64,000 nucleotides of DNA from Nitzschia sp. pyKryTriq1 (GCA_956465555.1 OY101126.1:1468501-1532500); one strand, 5' to 3'; positions 33,094-44,641 are shown, numbered from the stretch's first letter. Translations and numbers: made by a program. Notes: generated by a model not told the origin, from the sequence alone.

Positions 33094-34103
33094 GACTATC
33101 ATATTGATCGACGCTTCGTTCCGAAAGTCGGTCTCCCCGTGGCCGACCTCTTTCGAATATCAGTAGAAGTTTTCAATGTCCTGTTCAACAGTTCCGGCGT
33201 CTCTCGATCTTTTCGTGTGCCGCCATGCCCATTGGAACTAGTAGCATTGTTGTTGCCTTCATCCATGATGGCAAATATAAGTAAATTGATTGATTGAGAT
33301 TGATAATAATGTGCTTAGAATGTGGTGCAAGCGAGTGTTTTCTTGCGAGTGATGATGGATGATGATGATCAAGATACTTTTTCGTGCAGTATACGGATAT
33401 CGCGCATCATCCGTCGGAAGGAGAAATTGGTGCTATGATACACTTCACACTATGATGCGTACCGCGGTATGATGGGTACCTGAGGGCCCATTCTATCGAC
33501 GCGCGGTCTTGTCGGTCCATGTCGGTTTGTCGGTCCGGCTGTCCGACAAACCGACACTTTCGTTCTATCGCGCGGTCTTGTCGGATCATGTCGGTCCCTA
33601 GCGTAGTAATTCAGTCGTGGTAGTCGATGATGTGATGATGTTGTGATGATTATTATTTATTATTTTATTCAGCTCGTTGTTCTGATGACCACCATGACCT
33701 CCATGACCGATGACGACGACGACTCCTCTACTACTATACTACTCTAGAGTGGTAGAGTTTATGTTTCGCAGCATCATTACAAGTCAGTAAGTCTAGCTAG
33801 TACTACTAGTACCGATTGTCGATTTCCTTTGCAGTACAGATAGTATTCGTACTACGACCAGCAGCACTTCATACGCCGCAGTGCTTGCTTGATTAATAAT
33901 TGATGTTTCCCATGATTCTATAGATTCGTAACATCTACTACTAGTAGACTAGACTGGATGGAGGAGTCGTCCTTGAAGTAAAGTGCCCGTGTCGGTGTAT
34001 CATACTACTGTATGTGTGGATTTCTATTATTATTATCATAATTATTACTTCTATTCTCTTATTTTGAATTGGTTTGTACCACCGGTACGATCGAGGCGTG
34101 TGC
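33094..34103. other. Non-coding region with GTCGG hairpin repeats
   Basis: No gene is seen. It contains the left member of a pair of inverted GTCGG-rich repeats (33476-33556) and CTAGTAG/TACTAGTA palindromes at 33730-33810 and 33935-33960. Confidence 0.5.
33476..33556. repeat. Left imperfect inverted repeat with 14-bp hairpin
   Basis: The block TACCTGAGGGCCCATTCTAT onward resembles, in inverted orientation, the block at 35028-35090 (shared core GGGCC-x2-TTCTATCGA-x-GCG-x-CGGTC). It ends in a perfect 14-bp stem: 33520-33533 pairs with 33543-33556 around a 9-nt loop. Confidence 0.7.
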
Positions 34104-34757
34104 TCAATTTTTCTTGGGATCGTCCTCCTCGCAAGGACTACTAGTACTATTCTTGTTCTCGTTCTTGTTGTTGTCCCCGTGATTGGTGGTGGTGATGGTG
34201 GTGTCCTTGTCATTCTTCTTGGCTTTCGTCGTCTTCTTCTTCTTCTTCTTGCACAAAGAGGAGTCGTCGTCGGGTTGTTGCTCTTTCCTCTTTTTCGTCG
34301 CCGTAGAAGTACTAGTAGAAGTAGCAGCAGTAGTTGTAGTTGACACCGCGTTCATGGCCACATTGGCCAATTCTTGAAGTCCACCACCACCACCACCACC
34401 ACCACTGCTCGTGCTGACGTCGGCACCCCTATCCCCCTTGGATGGAAGTGGTCCTCCCGGTTGTTGCTGCTGCTGTTCTTGATTTTTGTTGCTGTGGTTG
34501 TTGTTCTTGTCATGATGAATATTGCTGCTGTTGTTGTTGTTGTTGTATCGGGTATAGATCCTATTCATCCTAGTCATATTCATATTCACGTCATCATTCA
34601 CATCATTCATATTCACATCATTCATATTGATTCCTTGTATATTTCGTCGTCGTCTCGTTGTTGTCGTTGTTCTGCTTTGTTGTTCTTGCCGTCGTAGAGC
34701 CCGTTTCCGATCCATTTCAATGGTTCGTCGTTCTCGGGGTCGTCGTGCCGCTCGCAT
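34104..34757 (-). CDS. Hypothetical low-complexity protein, uncertain
   Basis: Open frame of 217 residues from an ATG at 34757; the frame continues a short way upstream without another ATG. The composition is basic at the start (Arg/Lys helix), then Asn/Met, poly-Gln, poly-Gly and Thr/Lys runs. No family is recognised. One short segment (LQELANVAMNAVSTTTT) might be structured. It lies between the two inverted GTCGG repeats, so it could be a cargo gene, or the frame could be chance in repetitive DNA. A second open frame (35037-34792, minus) abuts it in another phase without a plausible splice joining them. Confidence 0.3.
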   Translation of the reverse strand: MRAARRPRERRTIEMDRKRALRRQEQQSRTTTTTRRRRNIQGINMNDVNMNDVNDDVNMNMTRMNRIYTRYNNNNNSSNIHHDKNNNHSNKNQEQQQQQPGGPLPSKGDRGADVSTSSGGGGGGGGLQELANVAMNAVSTTTTAATSTSTSTATKKRKEQQPDDDSSLCKKKKKKTTKAKKNDKDTTITTTNHGDNNKNENKNSTSSPCEEDDPKKN

Positions 34758-34964
34758 CAAATCATCGCTCAACTTCTTCCGAACCTTGTCTTCACTGCTG
34801 CGGCGGCCGCGGCGGCGTATGGGGATAGAATGTTGCCGCTGAAGCCGCCGCCATGAGCAAGAAGGGGTGTGGATGCTTTGGATGATGATTCATGTTCATG
34901 TTCATGTTCATGTTCGCATTGGCCATGAAGCCGCCAAGGTTGCAGTCGTGGAAGTCAACTCCGG

Positions 34965-35090
34965 GACCGACAATTGTCGGTCGAGATGTCGGTCCCCAAG
35001 GCCCTATATCCGGGTGACTTGTAGGTCGGACCGACATCGACCGACAAATTGCCCGGACCGACGCTTCGATAGAACGGCCCCTGAAGGTAT
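34965..35090. repeat. Right imperfect inverted repeat with 18-bp palindrome
   Basis: Partner of the 33476-33556 block in opposite orientation. Its inner edge has a perfect 18-bp palindrome, GACCGACAATTGTCGGTC, at 34965-34982. Its outer part (35028-35090) carries the matching TTCGATAGAACGG core and TACCTTCAG-like end on the complementary strand. Confidence 0.7.
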
Positions 35091-35126
35091 GGGCTGCTAC
35101 CCCCGCCCGTAACTTGCAGTTAAGGC

Positions 35127-35345
35127 TGGGTTCGATATAGAGGGGTTACTTGGTTCGATAGAGGGGTTAGTTGGTACCCATCAAGGGGATAAACCATATC
35201 CTAGACCCTCAAAAGGGTTAACACCTAAATGCACCGCCCCCAAAACACCCCATTTGGTTCGATCACTAGGAATCAATGCTAGGTTCGATCACTAGGATTC
35301 AATGCTTGGTTCGATCGATTCGACTGAGATCCTTGGTTCGGTCTA
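35127..35345. repeat. GGTTCGAT short-repeat cluster
   Basis: Two copies of GGTTCGATAGAGGGGTTA (the first with a TA insertion) at 35130-35170. Two 27-bp copies of a GGTTCGATCACTAGG unit follow at about 35255-35308, and then two further truncated copies. Function unknown. Confidence 0.75.
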
Positions 35346-36208
35346 CCGGGGGAAGGACAGACGCTACTTTACTACGGTAGTAGACTACTGCTAGCTAGTA
35401 GAGAGAGTGATTGTCAATCCGACAATCAGCAACACTACTGTAGATAGATATATAGAGTAGTCAATAGACTTCTATTTGTGCTACAATGCTGTTGTTGTTG
35501 TACTTGTTCTTGCGATCGAGCGTCGGTCGCAAGAACAAGATGCGTGCGCGCCGCTTTTTTCCGATGTTGTGATCTCTTGTTGTGTGATGGATCGCCGGCC
35601 GGCGTGCGTCGGCATCAAATAATAATCAAAACACCGGCGACGACCGAGCAATCCCGCATGTCCTTGCGACACGACACATCTAATCAACTTCCGTGATCCG
35701 AGCGAAAATATTGCGCAAATCAAAAGTCCGATAAACGGGAGTAAACGAACACTGTGACAAAAGTGCGCACAGATCTCGGCCAATCAGAATCGAGAACGCA
35801 CGAAATCCGAAAATAGACCCCCCGAATGGGATTTTCAACCAAAAATCTCGCGCATTACATCCACGGCTACGCCGACTAGATAGCTACGCCCCCTGTGATT
35901 TTGTAGGTAGCAGATTAAACCTCTTGGAGAGAAATGAAGATGCCAGGGATTGATTCGTACGACTAAATCGTTTGGATCGTACAATTCGGATATCAACGAT
36001 GACGTGGTATCATAACCGTCACCAAAAAATGAAGCGAAGAGATACGCATACAGAATATATTCTGCAAAAAGCACAAAAGATGACAATGACGACCAGCTCA
36101 TTATCCGTATGACTACAGTAGAGTCTGTTCTTCTATTTTCTATTCTTGTCGACGCAACAAACTCATACAGCGGTGCTCTCTTCGAATTCAAACAAAGCAA
36201 ACAATACC

Positions 36209-38143
36209 ATGAGGCAGCAGCAGCTCGAGCGAGTCCTCCGAATTTTGTGGATACCCACGATATTTTTCTTCGGTGCTGTCGTCGATGGATTTCTCATTCC
36301 GACAGCACCATTGACATCAGCATCAGCAGCAAGAAGATGTCCTACTATCAGTCGGACGCCTTTGTTGGAATTATCAGCGCAGCATCAGTCATGGGATCGA
36401 GGAGTCGATGTGCTTGTGAATGACCCCTCCTCAAGCTCCACAACGAGCTCCTCGGAGAACAATAACGAGGAGCTCATTTTGGCCCGTACCAACGTCACCT
36501 TGAAGTTTCCCTCATATCTGGAATTGATGAACTACAACGTGGGAGAATTTGTCACTTCCGATCCATTTTCCTGCGGTAATGCCCAATTTTGTGTCAAGTT
36601 GTATCCTCGCGGGGGTGGACATCGAACGGGAGGTAGTACCACAGCAGCAACAACAGCCATTTCTGGACAGCAGAAACAGCAACAGCAAGGATTCGGCATG
36701 TCCTACAAAGTACTGCCCATGTTCGACAGCAAGAGCAAAGAGTTTCGGAATCAACGTGTGGGAATGTATTTGCAATATCTAGGTAGTGGTGCTGGAGGAA
36801 ACGACGATTCTTCAGTCGATGCTTCCTTTGCTCTACGACTCCAAGGCAATCAACAAGTCGGACGCAAATTCTCGGTCGAGTGGAGAGCGGGCATGCGATT
36901 TGTACCGCCCAATCAATCCACGGATCTATCCAAAGGAAGGGCCAATGACTTTGGAGCGCATCTCATGCAAACACCATTGCTACAAGAATTCATGGGAGTC
37001 TCGGACGACCACTTTGATGATCCAACGCCTTTGACTGCGGAAGTCGAGGTGACTATTCATGACACGGCCAAAGAAAAAATATTGCCGGCGGCTCCGGCGG
37101 CGCAAATGAAAAGTGATGATACAATGACAACGAAAGAAGACAATGATACGACGCCTAAATCGTTCTTTGGTGCATTGGGAAAGGATATTCGAATTCCAAA
37201 CGGAAGGAACGGCAAAGACGAAGAGCATGACGGCAAACGGGTCCGGGTCGGCAAGGTAGTAGTACCCATCCTATCCAAGCTGAAACAACGACCAAAGATG
37301 TTTGAACAAGGAGCGTATCCAGGTGTCGAGTATCGTATCCTACGGATTTTGGATCCGTCGGGTGCGGAACGATTCACCAGTTGCCCCGGATGTGAATATG
37401 AGCTCAAGCCAATCTATCCTCTCGTCGCGCAGCTCGAACGACCCTGGCCGGTTCGAGTCAATGAAGGGGATATTCCACGATTGTACACACCCAATATGTA
37501 CAATGCCGTTTCAGCGGCGGGCTCGCTGTTGACTGCCATCACTGGCCTCGCCACTGCGTTTTTACTATCTCAAGCAGTGTCCCTTTTCTTCATCCCGTCC
37601 CGGTCGATGGACCCAACACTTGCCGTGGGCGACGTCCTGCTCGTGGATAAAGTTTCTCCAAGAATATTCAAGAATCAAAAGGCGGGAGACATTGTTCTCT
37701 TCTCACCCCCGACTGAATTACGCGATATCGTAGCTGCCAATGGGGGCAAGTTGACGAGTAGGGATTTATTTGTGAAACGAGTGGCGGCCGAAAGCGGGGA
37801 TACTGTCGTCGTGGACGCGACGGGCCGCGTCCGAATCAACGGGCAGCCCGCCCCAGGACGACGAGACTTGTGCGAGGCAGAGCCATTGCGATTGATCGAA
37901 AAATACGTCAAGGCAACGCAGAATGGCGAGCAAACGACATTGAAGAGTGGTGAGTTCTTTGTCATGGGCGACTGTAGCTCGGTATCTATCGATTCGAGAG
38001 TATGGGGGCCGTTACAATCCTCGGAAGTCGTTGGGAAACCCATTTTGAGACTGTGGCCACTCGAGCGTTTTGGCACTCTTGGAGCCCTTCCTTCTTCGAT
38101 ACAACCATTGACGACAGCGACTGATACCTGGCAAGACTACTAG
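36209..38143 (+). CDS. Plastid-type signal peptidase I with N-terminal MATH-like domain
   Basis: The ATG at 36209 is used because the frame before it starts only with TTG. The protein has 644 residues. A hydrophobic signal (ILWIPTIFFFGAVVDG) is followed by FLIPTAPL, compatible with a diatom plastid presequence. Residues about 95-265 look like a MATH/TRAF beta-sandwich (FCVKLYPRGG, RVGMYLQYLGSG, ASFALRLQGNQQVGRKFSVE). After a TM helix (AAGSLLTAITGLATAFLLSQ) comes the peptidase: SRSMDPTLAVGDVLLVDK with the nucleophile Ser near 466, FVKRVAAESGD with the general-base Lys near 523, and MGDCSSVSIDSRVWGP. Type I signal peptidases remove export peptides; the plastid form acts at the thylakoid or envelope. 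The MATH-like part is not normal for this family. Confidence 0.82.
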   Translation: MRQQQLERVLRILWIPTIFFFGAVVDGFLIPTAPLTSASAARRCPTISRTPLLELSAQHQSWDRGVDVLVNDPSSSSTTSSSENNNEELILARTNVTLKFPSYLELMNYNVGEFVTSDPFSCGNAQFCVKLYPRGGGHRTGGSTTAATTAISGQQKQQQQGFGMSYKVLPMFDSKSKEFRNQRVGMYLQYLGSGAGGNDDSSVDASFALRLQGNQQVGRKFSVEWRAGMRFVPPNQSTDLSKGRANDFGAHLMQTPLLQEFMGVSDDHFDDPTPLTAEVEVTIHDTAKEKILPAAPAAQMKSDDTMTTKEDNDTTPKSFFGALGKDIRIPNGRNGKDEEHDGKRVRVGKVVVPILSKLKQRPKMFEQGAYPGVEYRILRILDPSGAERFTSCPGCEYELKPIYPLVAQLERPWPVRVNEGDIPRLYTPNMYNAVSAAGSLLTAITGLATAFLLSQAVSLFFIPSRSMDPTLAVGDVLLVDKVSPRIFKNQKAGDIVLFSPPTELRDIVAANGGKLTSRDLFVKRVAAESGDTVVVDATGRVRINGQPAPGRRDLCEAEPLRLIEKYVKATQNGEQTTLKSGEFFVMGDCSSVSIDSRVWGPLQSSEVVGKPILRLWPLERFGTLGALPSSIQPLTTATDTWQDY

Positions 38144-38398
38144 TAATCGAGAGTAGTACATAACCTAGAATGATCCTTTATATTGATGATGATGATGATG
38201 ATGATGATGATAATAATAATATGCAAGAGATGATGGTGTAGCGTTGATCTCTCTAATATAAACCAACAGTCAAGGCACGAATGAGTTATCATCGTCAAAT
38301 CAAAATGCTCCGGTATCACTAGTCAAGTTCACTTACCCACCAGCGCCAGAGACCCTCTCTACTCTAGTAGAGAGCAACTTCTTTTGTCCACCACGAGA

Positions 38399-41147
38399 CT
38401 ATGTCCACGAAATGTATTGATGCACCGACTCTTTCACCTCGTTCTTCAGTCGTGAGGGAAGCTCCACACCTAATCCGTGTTTGATCGTATCGATGGCCGA
38501 CTTGGAAGCTTTGGCGCAAGCACGGGCGTCTCGATCCCAGATACCGTCCTCCGACTTTTCTGCGAGTGCCTCGGACAGGTTCCACATGGTTCCAATCACC
38601 TTCCCAACACCTGCATGGTACTCTACATCCAGCATTTTGGTCTGCGCAGCAGCAAACCAATCTCCATCGTTGGAAATGTCTTCTTTGAACTTTGGACCTT
38701 CGTTCAAATTTACTTGCTGGGCACGAAGGTTGTTTTCTTGAACTCGAATCTCCGTCCGCATTCGTGGAGTATCGAATACTTTTTCAAGATGACGGATCAA
38801 AAGCTTGTCGAACAGTATGAAATAGTAATCCCCATCCAAATCGCCTTCTCCTACAAGAGCTGGGAGTGGGGCGGCATTCAAGCGATCTTTCGGTCGCGAG
38901 AAAATGATCGTTCCGAATGGCTTGTTGCATAACCATTCCCAAACGTCATCTGGCATGAGTTCCGGCTTGGTTCCGACAAGGGGCAACAATTTACCATCCG
39001 TAGGTTCTTTGCACGGTGACCGAGTGACAAAGATTCTTTCCAGATGCGCTGAAAATAGTACACGTTCCTTTTTCATCTCTTTGTCCTTCTCACTCGCGTT
39101 TTTGGTTTTGTCATTCTCGTTCTTGTTGGTTTTCTCATGTTCCTCCTCTTTCGCACAGTATCCAGGTATGAAGATTGAGCCTTGGGGCAACATTCCAGTT
39201 GGATCACATACACCCATTAAAAACGTGTGCTTTAGCCCATCCACTTTACGGGCTCTTCTAGTGTAGGCTACAAGGATATCTTTCGGCACCCCAAGTCCAA
39301 CAAGAAACGTTTGTAACCTGACAGACAGCGAGAGACGGAAATTACGGCGTAAGAAGACCATGACAGCACGTAAGAATACGACCAAAGATATGCTTGTATA
39401 CCTACATGGGACTCAATACACGGGCCGATTCTTTTTCAAAAGACGCATTCGCCTGACTGTCTGGGTCAAGAAACTTCCCAAGTTGGGAATTGCGGTAGCC
39501 TGGTACTATGGCCTTGACAACCATGACCGCCCAATCTTCTGTACATTCTCGCGAAGGTCCGACTTTAATCATCGACGGTGGCAGTTGAATCTTGTCGATG
39601 CCTCTCTTTCGGGTGAGCATACCCTTGGCAATGCCAATTTTGGGCGCAAAAATACGCACTTGGAAGCTGTCAAATTGTTGCATTGCTGATTTTTTGTTGT
39701 AGTAAAGATTGCTGACAAACGCCTCGGGGATGAAGCCACATCCCATGTGGGAGTCTTCTTCTTCGAGGATCTCAAAGTTGTCCGCCGACAACCGATCAAA
39801 GATGGAATCTTTGTCGTAGGCCGGTGTCAGCATGAGCTCCAGACGTGCGGGCACCTTGTGAATGGGTACGGACTGAAAATCTGCCAATTTCTCCAGCTCC
39901 ACCTTTGGATTCCATTTAGACATATTGGGCCCACGAATGGCCACGTACCGGAAATCTGTTTCCTCCTTCTGAGTCCATGGTCGATAGGTTTGTTCTTTTT
40001 GACCCCGTCCGGCATTATTATTATCACTTTTGTCACGAGGTGATTTGGCAGCCACAAGCTCAAAAGTGATACCATTGTCCTGGAAGTGGCGCAATGGTTT
40101 TTGACAACTCTTGGCTCGTAGTGCGGCAACGCGAAACTTCACCTTTCCAATCTGCTGTCCATTGGTAAATAGCCTGAAAAAGTTGTTGTCCTCTTCCTTT
40201 TCTGCATCGTCACAAGTGTACACGAACGGTAGTCCCATTTTGTTCACCATCTCACCGGTTGACTTTGGAAACGGCGAGGCTTGCACAAGTTTGAGAGGGC
40301 TTGCCTGCTCTCGCAGCATCGCTTTCACCCGTTCACGAACTTTCTTGGCGTCTTCTTGGGTCTTTTCATCCTCCAAAGAACACCACGGCTCCCACGAGTT
40401 GTGTTCTTCCGAGTACCCCGCCCACTTGATAAGGTATCTGTTGAGTTTTGGGTCCCAGTCCAAGATTCCCTCCACCTCCCATGCTCTTTTTTTGCCCTGG
40501 CCAGCAACTGGTTCCTTGTTGGTGATTTGTTTTTGTTGCTTGGCCCGCCTTGGTCTAGTAGTAGTCGTAGTAGTCGTGGTAGTAGTAGTAGTAGTAGTGG
40601 AATTTTTGGTTGGTGGTGTTGGTCGTCGTCGTCGCGAGTAGGATTTTGAGGAGGACGATATGTTGGCCGGTTGACGACGTCTGGGCTTTTTTTTTACAGG
40701 TCTGGTGTCCTCTTCTTCTTCGTCCACTTCGTTCTCTTCGTCGAGGCCATCCTCAATGTATTCGTGTAATATGAATGATGATGATGAGGATTCATGATCT
40801 CCTCCTCTGCTGCTGCTGTTGTTGCTGCTGCTGTTGTTGCTGCTGTTGTTGCTGCTGCTTCTTTTCTTTTCCATAATGACATTTGCCATAAAAGCATCCG
40901 CATCGTTCTTTGCCGAATCGCAAAGATCGAGGTCCGCCACCCATTGCTTCTTAGGGTAGTCCACCCAAGAAACCAACCAAAGAGTGTCGTCTTCTGTTTT
41001 CCCCAACCTGAAACCGTGGATCCCCTCAATCTCCCACATGTCCTCGTCTTCGTCCACGAGTTTGCCTTGAAGAAGAACCTCTGCTTTTGCAGTCGTTGCA
41101 GTAGTAGTGGACGTTGGTGGCGTCGATTGTTGATGACGATGATGCTT

Positions 41148-41179
<32 letters not shown>

Positions 41180-41834
41180 GCTTCATTTTCTTTCCTTGGA
41201 TGATCATGCTGCCACTAGTACTGCCGCTGGCTTTCTCATTCGCCATATGCTTATCGTAAATGAGCATGTCTGAAAACTGAATCCTTTTGGAGCGAAAGAG
41301 TTGTTCGACGTCTTTCCATTTCGGCTTACTTGTAACCGCGCTGCTGGTTTTGCTGCGAACGAGAAACTGATTCTTTCCAGTTCTACTATCGACTCGAGCA
41401 TTGAGAATATCAACTTTGTTGCTGTTTTTGTTGTTTGTGCTGTTTGTGCTGTTTGTGCTGTTTTTGCCTTTATCAATATCATCATTATCATCATTATCAT
41501 CATCACTGTCAAGGCTCATGTCATCATCATCGTCGTCGTCATCCGATAGGACTGAAGAAAACGAGTAAGAGGAAGAAATCGACGAAGACGAGGATGATTC
41601 TTCTTCTTTTTCTTTTTCTTCTTCTTCTTCTTCTTCTTCTTTTTCCTTCGTCTTTTTCTTGTTGACAAGAATTTTCGCGGCAGGCTTTCGATCGTCGGCA
41701 TTGTCATCGTCGGCGTTGTGGATTTCTTCCTCTCCCACTTTGTTGCTGTTGTTGCTGTTGTTGCTGTTGCTGCTGTTGCTGCTGTTGTTTGGAGCAGGAT
41801 CCTCCTGAATAATGGCGGTGTTTGTTGCTTCCAT
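38399..41834 (-). CDS. RDR: Cellular RNA-dependent RNA polymerase fused to two chromodomains
   Basis: Two exons, 41834-39406 and 39317-38399, giving 1115 residues. The intron (GTAGGT to GTCAG) joins in phase 2, producing LSPM-LQTFLVGLGVP. Residues 1-265 are acidic, Asn/Ser- and Gln-rich. Chromodomain 1 is near 265-310 (MWEIEGIHGFRLG, LWLVSWVDYPKKQW). Chromodomain 2 is near 452-505 (WEVEGILDWDPKLNRYLIKW, GYSEEHNSWEPW). From about 540 the protein is an eukaryotic RdRP: KGMLTRKRGIDKIQLPPSMI, GVPKDILVAY, FLMGVCDPTGMLPQGSIFIP, then the catalytic DxDGD motif as GEGDLDGDYYFILFD near 967. Such enzymes make dsRNA from aberrant transcripts for Dicer. Chromodomains bind methylated histone H3 lysine. The fusion would place dsRNA synthesis on marked chromatin, which is inference. 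Confidence 0.9.
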
Positions 41835-42518
41835 TGTACACGTAGCTAATATACTATATTACTACTGAGGAAGGCTGCTGAATACCGCAGCGGTACTACG
41901 AAGAAGTGGGTTGTTTTCTTGTGTTGAATTCAATTTAATTCAATTCAATTCAATTCCAAGAATGATCGGCATGTAATGCGATGCGATCGAGCGAGGTTGA
42001 GAGGAAAATGCAGCAACATACTGCACCGGGTACCGCATAGCAACAGCAACAAAGAAAAAGATCTTCTACCATCGGACATCATCGGACATCGGACATCTAC
42101 CTGGGCGCGCCAATTTGGTTCGAATACTTCGATTAGAACAATCAATATGAAGCCCGCGCCGGCCTGACAATCCATTGGTGTGGCTTGCTCGCTTTTGGCG
42201 CAACAACGAACAAAAAACGAACGAAGGAACAATGATGCGAGATGCGATGATAATGAGGAGTGCAAGGACGCACGCTGCGGGAGGAGCGGAGAGAGAGGAC
42301 GACGATGCTGATGATTGATTGGTGATGACATACCGGTACAAGTACCGTAGACTACTATTACTCGTATTGAGCATTGAACATTGAACATTGAACATTGAGC
42401 ATACAGTACTAGTACTGGTACCAACCCAATCGATCGATCAAAGCACTCCACTCGGCATCTACAACCCGCACTGTACTGTACTGTACTGCACATTCATTCA
42501 TTCAGTGCCATCAGCATT
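41835..42518. other. Divergent intergenic region
   Basis: Lies between the RdRP gene (minus) and the PP2A subunit gene (plus). AATTC repeats occur at 41925-41957, GAACATT repeats at 42370-42400 and a CTGTA tandem at 42471-42488. The open frames here are not credible genes. Confidence 0.5.
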
Positions 42519-44641
42519 ATGGCAGCCCCAATCAAGGTCGATGAACTCCTCGTTTCCTTCTGGCTGGGTTCCGACGAAGTGTACGAGAATGTCCTCAATT
42601 TGATTGAAAAGTACCGCATGCAGCGGCAACAGCAACAAGAGCAAGAACTACAGCAACTACAACTACAACAGCAAGCGCAGCAACAACACCACGAACAGCA
42701 AGCGCAGACCAAGGGACCGAGTTCTCTCAAGAATGTTGGCGGCGGTGTCGGAGAGGACGTCAATGACAATGAGAATGACAATGACAACAATTCCGAACGA
42801 TCGCCACGGGGTGTGATGAATATGGTGATTCCACCCTTTTATCCTTTGCAAACGGCGACGGGGACCAAGATTCAGCGACGACGTCAGCTGCCAAGGCAGT
42901 TTGAAACGTGGGATCGTCTTCCGGACAACGCTGCTGCTGATGCTGCTACTGCTACTGCCGCAGTACAAGTACCGCCTTTGCCCAAGAAACAGCAACCACC
43001 GCCGTCCAAGAAAAAGACTTCGTCCCAACAGTTGTTGTCATCCGACGACGACTTGCCCGACGATGAGCAACAAGAAGATCAGCAAGCTGCGGCGGCTGCG
43101 GCGCTCTGCGTTAAAGATCAAGTCCAGAACCTGATACCCGAACTAGTAGAGCTGACGACGATGGAGCCGACGGCGGCTGGAGATGATGTGATCATCTTTT
43201 CACTCGAGTCCTTTGTTCGCATCACCAAGGAGATTTGTAACTTTCCTTCCTTTTTCAATGGCCCTCTCTACCAACGCATTTTGGATCTCTGGAATGTCGC
43301 TCACAAAAATCAAACACAGGCAACAGCAGCAGCAGGAGCAGCAGCCGTTTCGCTGCCCATGTTGGAATGGTTTTGGAAGACGGAAATGGAACCCTATGAT
43401 CCACCCGAACGATTCTTTCGTCTCGTCAAACAACCTCACAATGATTGTATCCTCAGAGATGACTTTTTGCCTTATATCAAAGCGTTGCTCAATGATCACC
43501 CGGTAAGTAAACGAGTACCGTATCAGTTCCGTCCATCGCAGGTGCCAGGTGCCAGGTGCCAAAACAGTCAGTCTTGGATAGCAGCAGCAAGCAGTGAAGT
43601 GGCGACCAACTGTCACCTCATGCCCCCCGCAACTCTCACCTCATTGTTTTATTATCTCACTGTCATCTTCAAAAACAGGGACTCGAGTTCTTGTCCAATC
43701 ACGCCGAGTTTCAAGAAAAGTACGCCGTCACGGTCATTACTAGGATCTTTTATTCCGTCAACAAGTGCCATTCGGGACGCATCACGTCCCGTCAGGTCCG
43801 TCGCAGCGACTTGCTCAGTGCCTTTGCCGCGGTCGATGAAGAAGAAGATATCAACAAGGTTACTCGATACTTTTCCTACGAACACTTTTATGTCTTGTAT
43901 TGTCGATTCTGGGAACTCGACCATGATCGAGATTATCGCATCACACGAGAAGACCTGCTCAAATATGGAGATCATTCTCTTTCTCATATGATTGTTGATC
44001 GGATCTTTGATGCGGCACCCCGTCCCTTCTTTTGTCAAGACAAGAACAACAGTAAGGTCGATCGAGAATTTTTATCCTATGAAGATTTCATCTACTTTAT
44101 GCTATCTGAAGAAGACAAGGCCAATGATGTTTCTGTCCGTTATTGGTTTGCCTGCGTCGATGTCGATGGCGATGCCAAATTGAACAATATGGAAATGAGA
44201 TCCTTTTATGCTGTCCAATTGCATCGAATGCAATGCATGGGACATGAAATTGTCCCGTTTGAAGATATGCTCTGTCAAATGATGGATATGATCAAACCCG
44301 CCTCAAATGATCATTTGATCGTGGAAGATTTTCTACAACCCGAATGCAGTAATGTTTCGGGTGCACTATTCGATGCGCTCTTTAATTTGAACAAGTATCT
44401 CATGTTTGAACAACGTGATCCGTTCGTCGAACGACAAAAACGAGAAGATGAATTTGAAACGGATTGGGATCGATTTGCCTGTATTGATTATAATCGCTTG
44501 GCCATGGAAGAAGAAGCCCGAGAAGAAGAAAATGAATTGAATATGGAAATCGATTGGGTGAATGTCGATGAAGATGAAGAAGAACAGCAGCAACAACAAC
44601 AATTCTCGGGAGGACCGGTCACTACTGAATCGCCATTCTAG
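42519..44641 (+). CDS. Protein phosphatase 2A regulatory subunit B'' (PR72/PPP2R3-like)
   Basis: Two exons, 42519-43502 and 43679-44641, give 648 residues; the phase-0 intron runs GTAAGT to AACAG. The N-terminal 200 residues are Gln/Asp-rich and not conserved. The core includes RITSRQVRRSDLLSAF, EHFYVLYCRFWELDHD, and EF-hand loops DHDRDYRITRED and DVDGDAKLNNME. These are the calcium-binding pair typical of B'' subunits. A motif of the form SYEDFIYFMLSEEDK also fits. B'' subunits choose substrates for PP2A in a calcium-dependent way. The C terminus is acidic and Gln-rich. Confidence 0.88.

Larger units (their letters stand above)
34758..36208. other. Repeat-rich non-coding region upstream of signal peptidase gene
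   Basis: No supported gene. It includes ATGAACATGAAC hexamers at 34883-34915, the right inverted GTCGG repeat (34965-35090), the GGTTCGAT repeat cluster (35127-35345) and an AACAAG inverted repeat near 35500-35540. Confidence 0.5.

Noticed and set aside
35835-36200. 121-codon minus-strand frame before the signal peptidase gene
   Set aside because: Overlaps the 5' region of the divergent gene and shows no recognisable domain; its hydrophobic stretch is probably chance.
38399-41834. Viral origin for the RNA-dependent RNA polymerase
   Set aside because: The catalytic motif is the cellular DxDGD type with double-psi-barrel-like context, and the gene has an intron and chromodomains. It is a eukaryotic RNAi polymerase, not a viral GDD palm enzyme.
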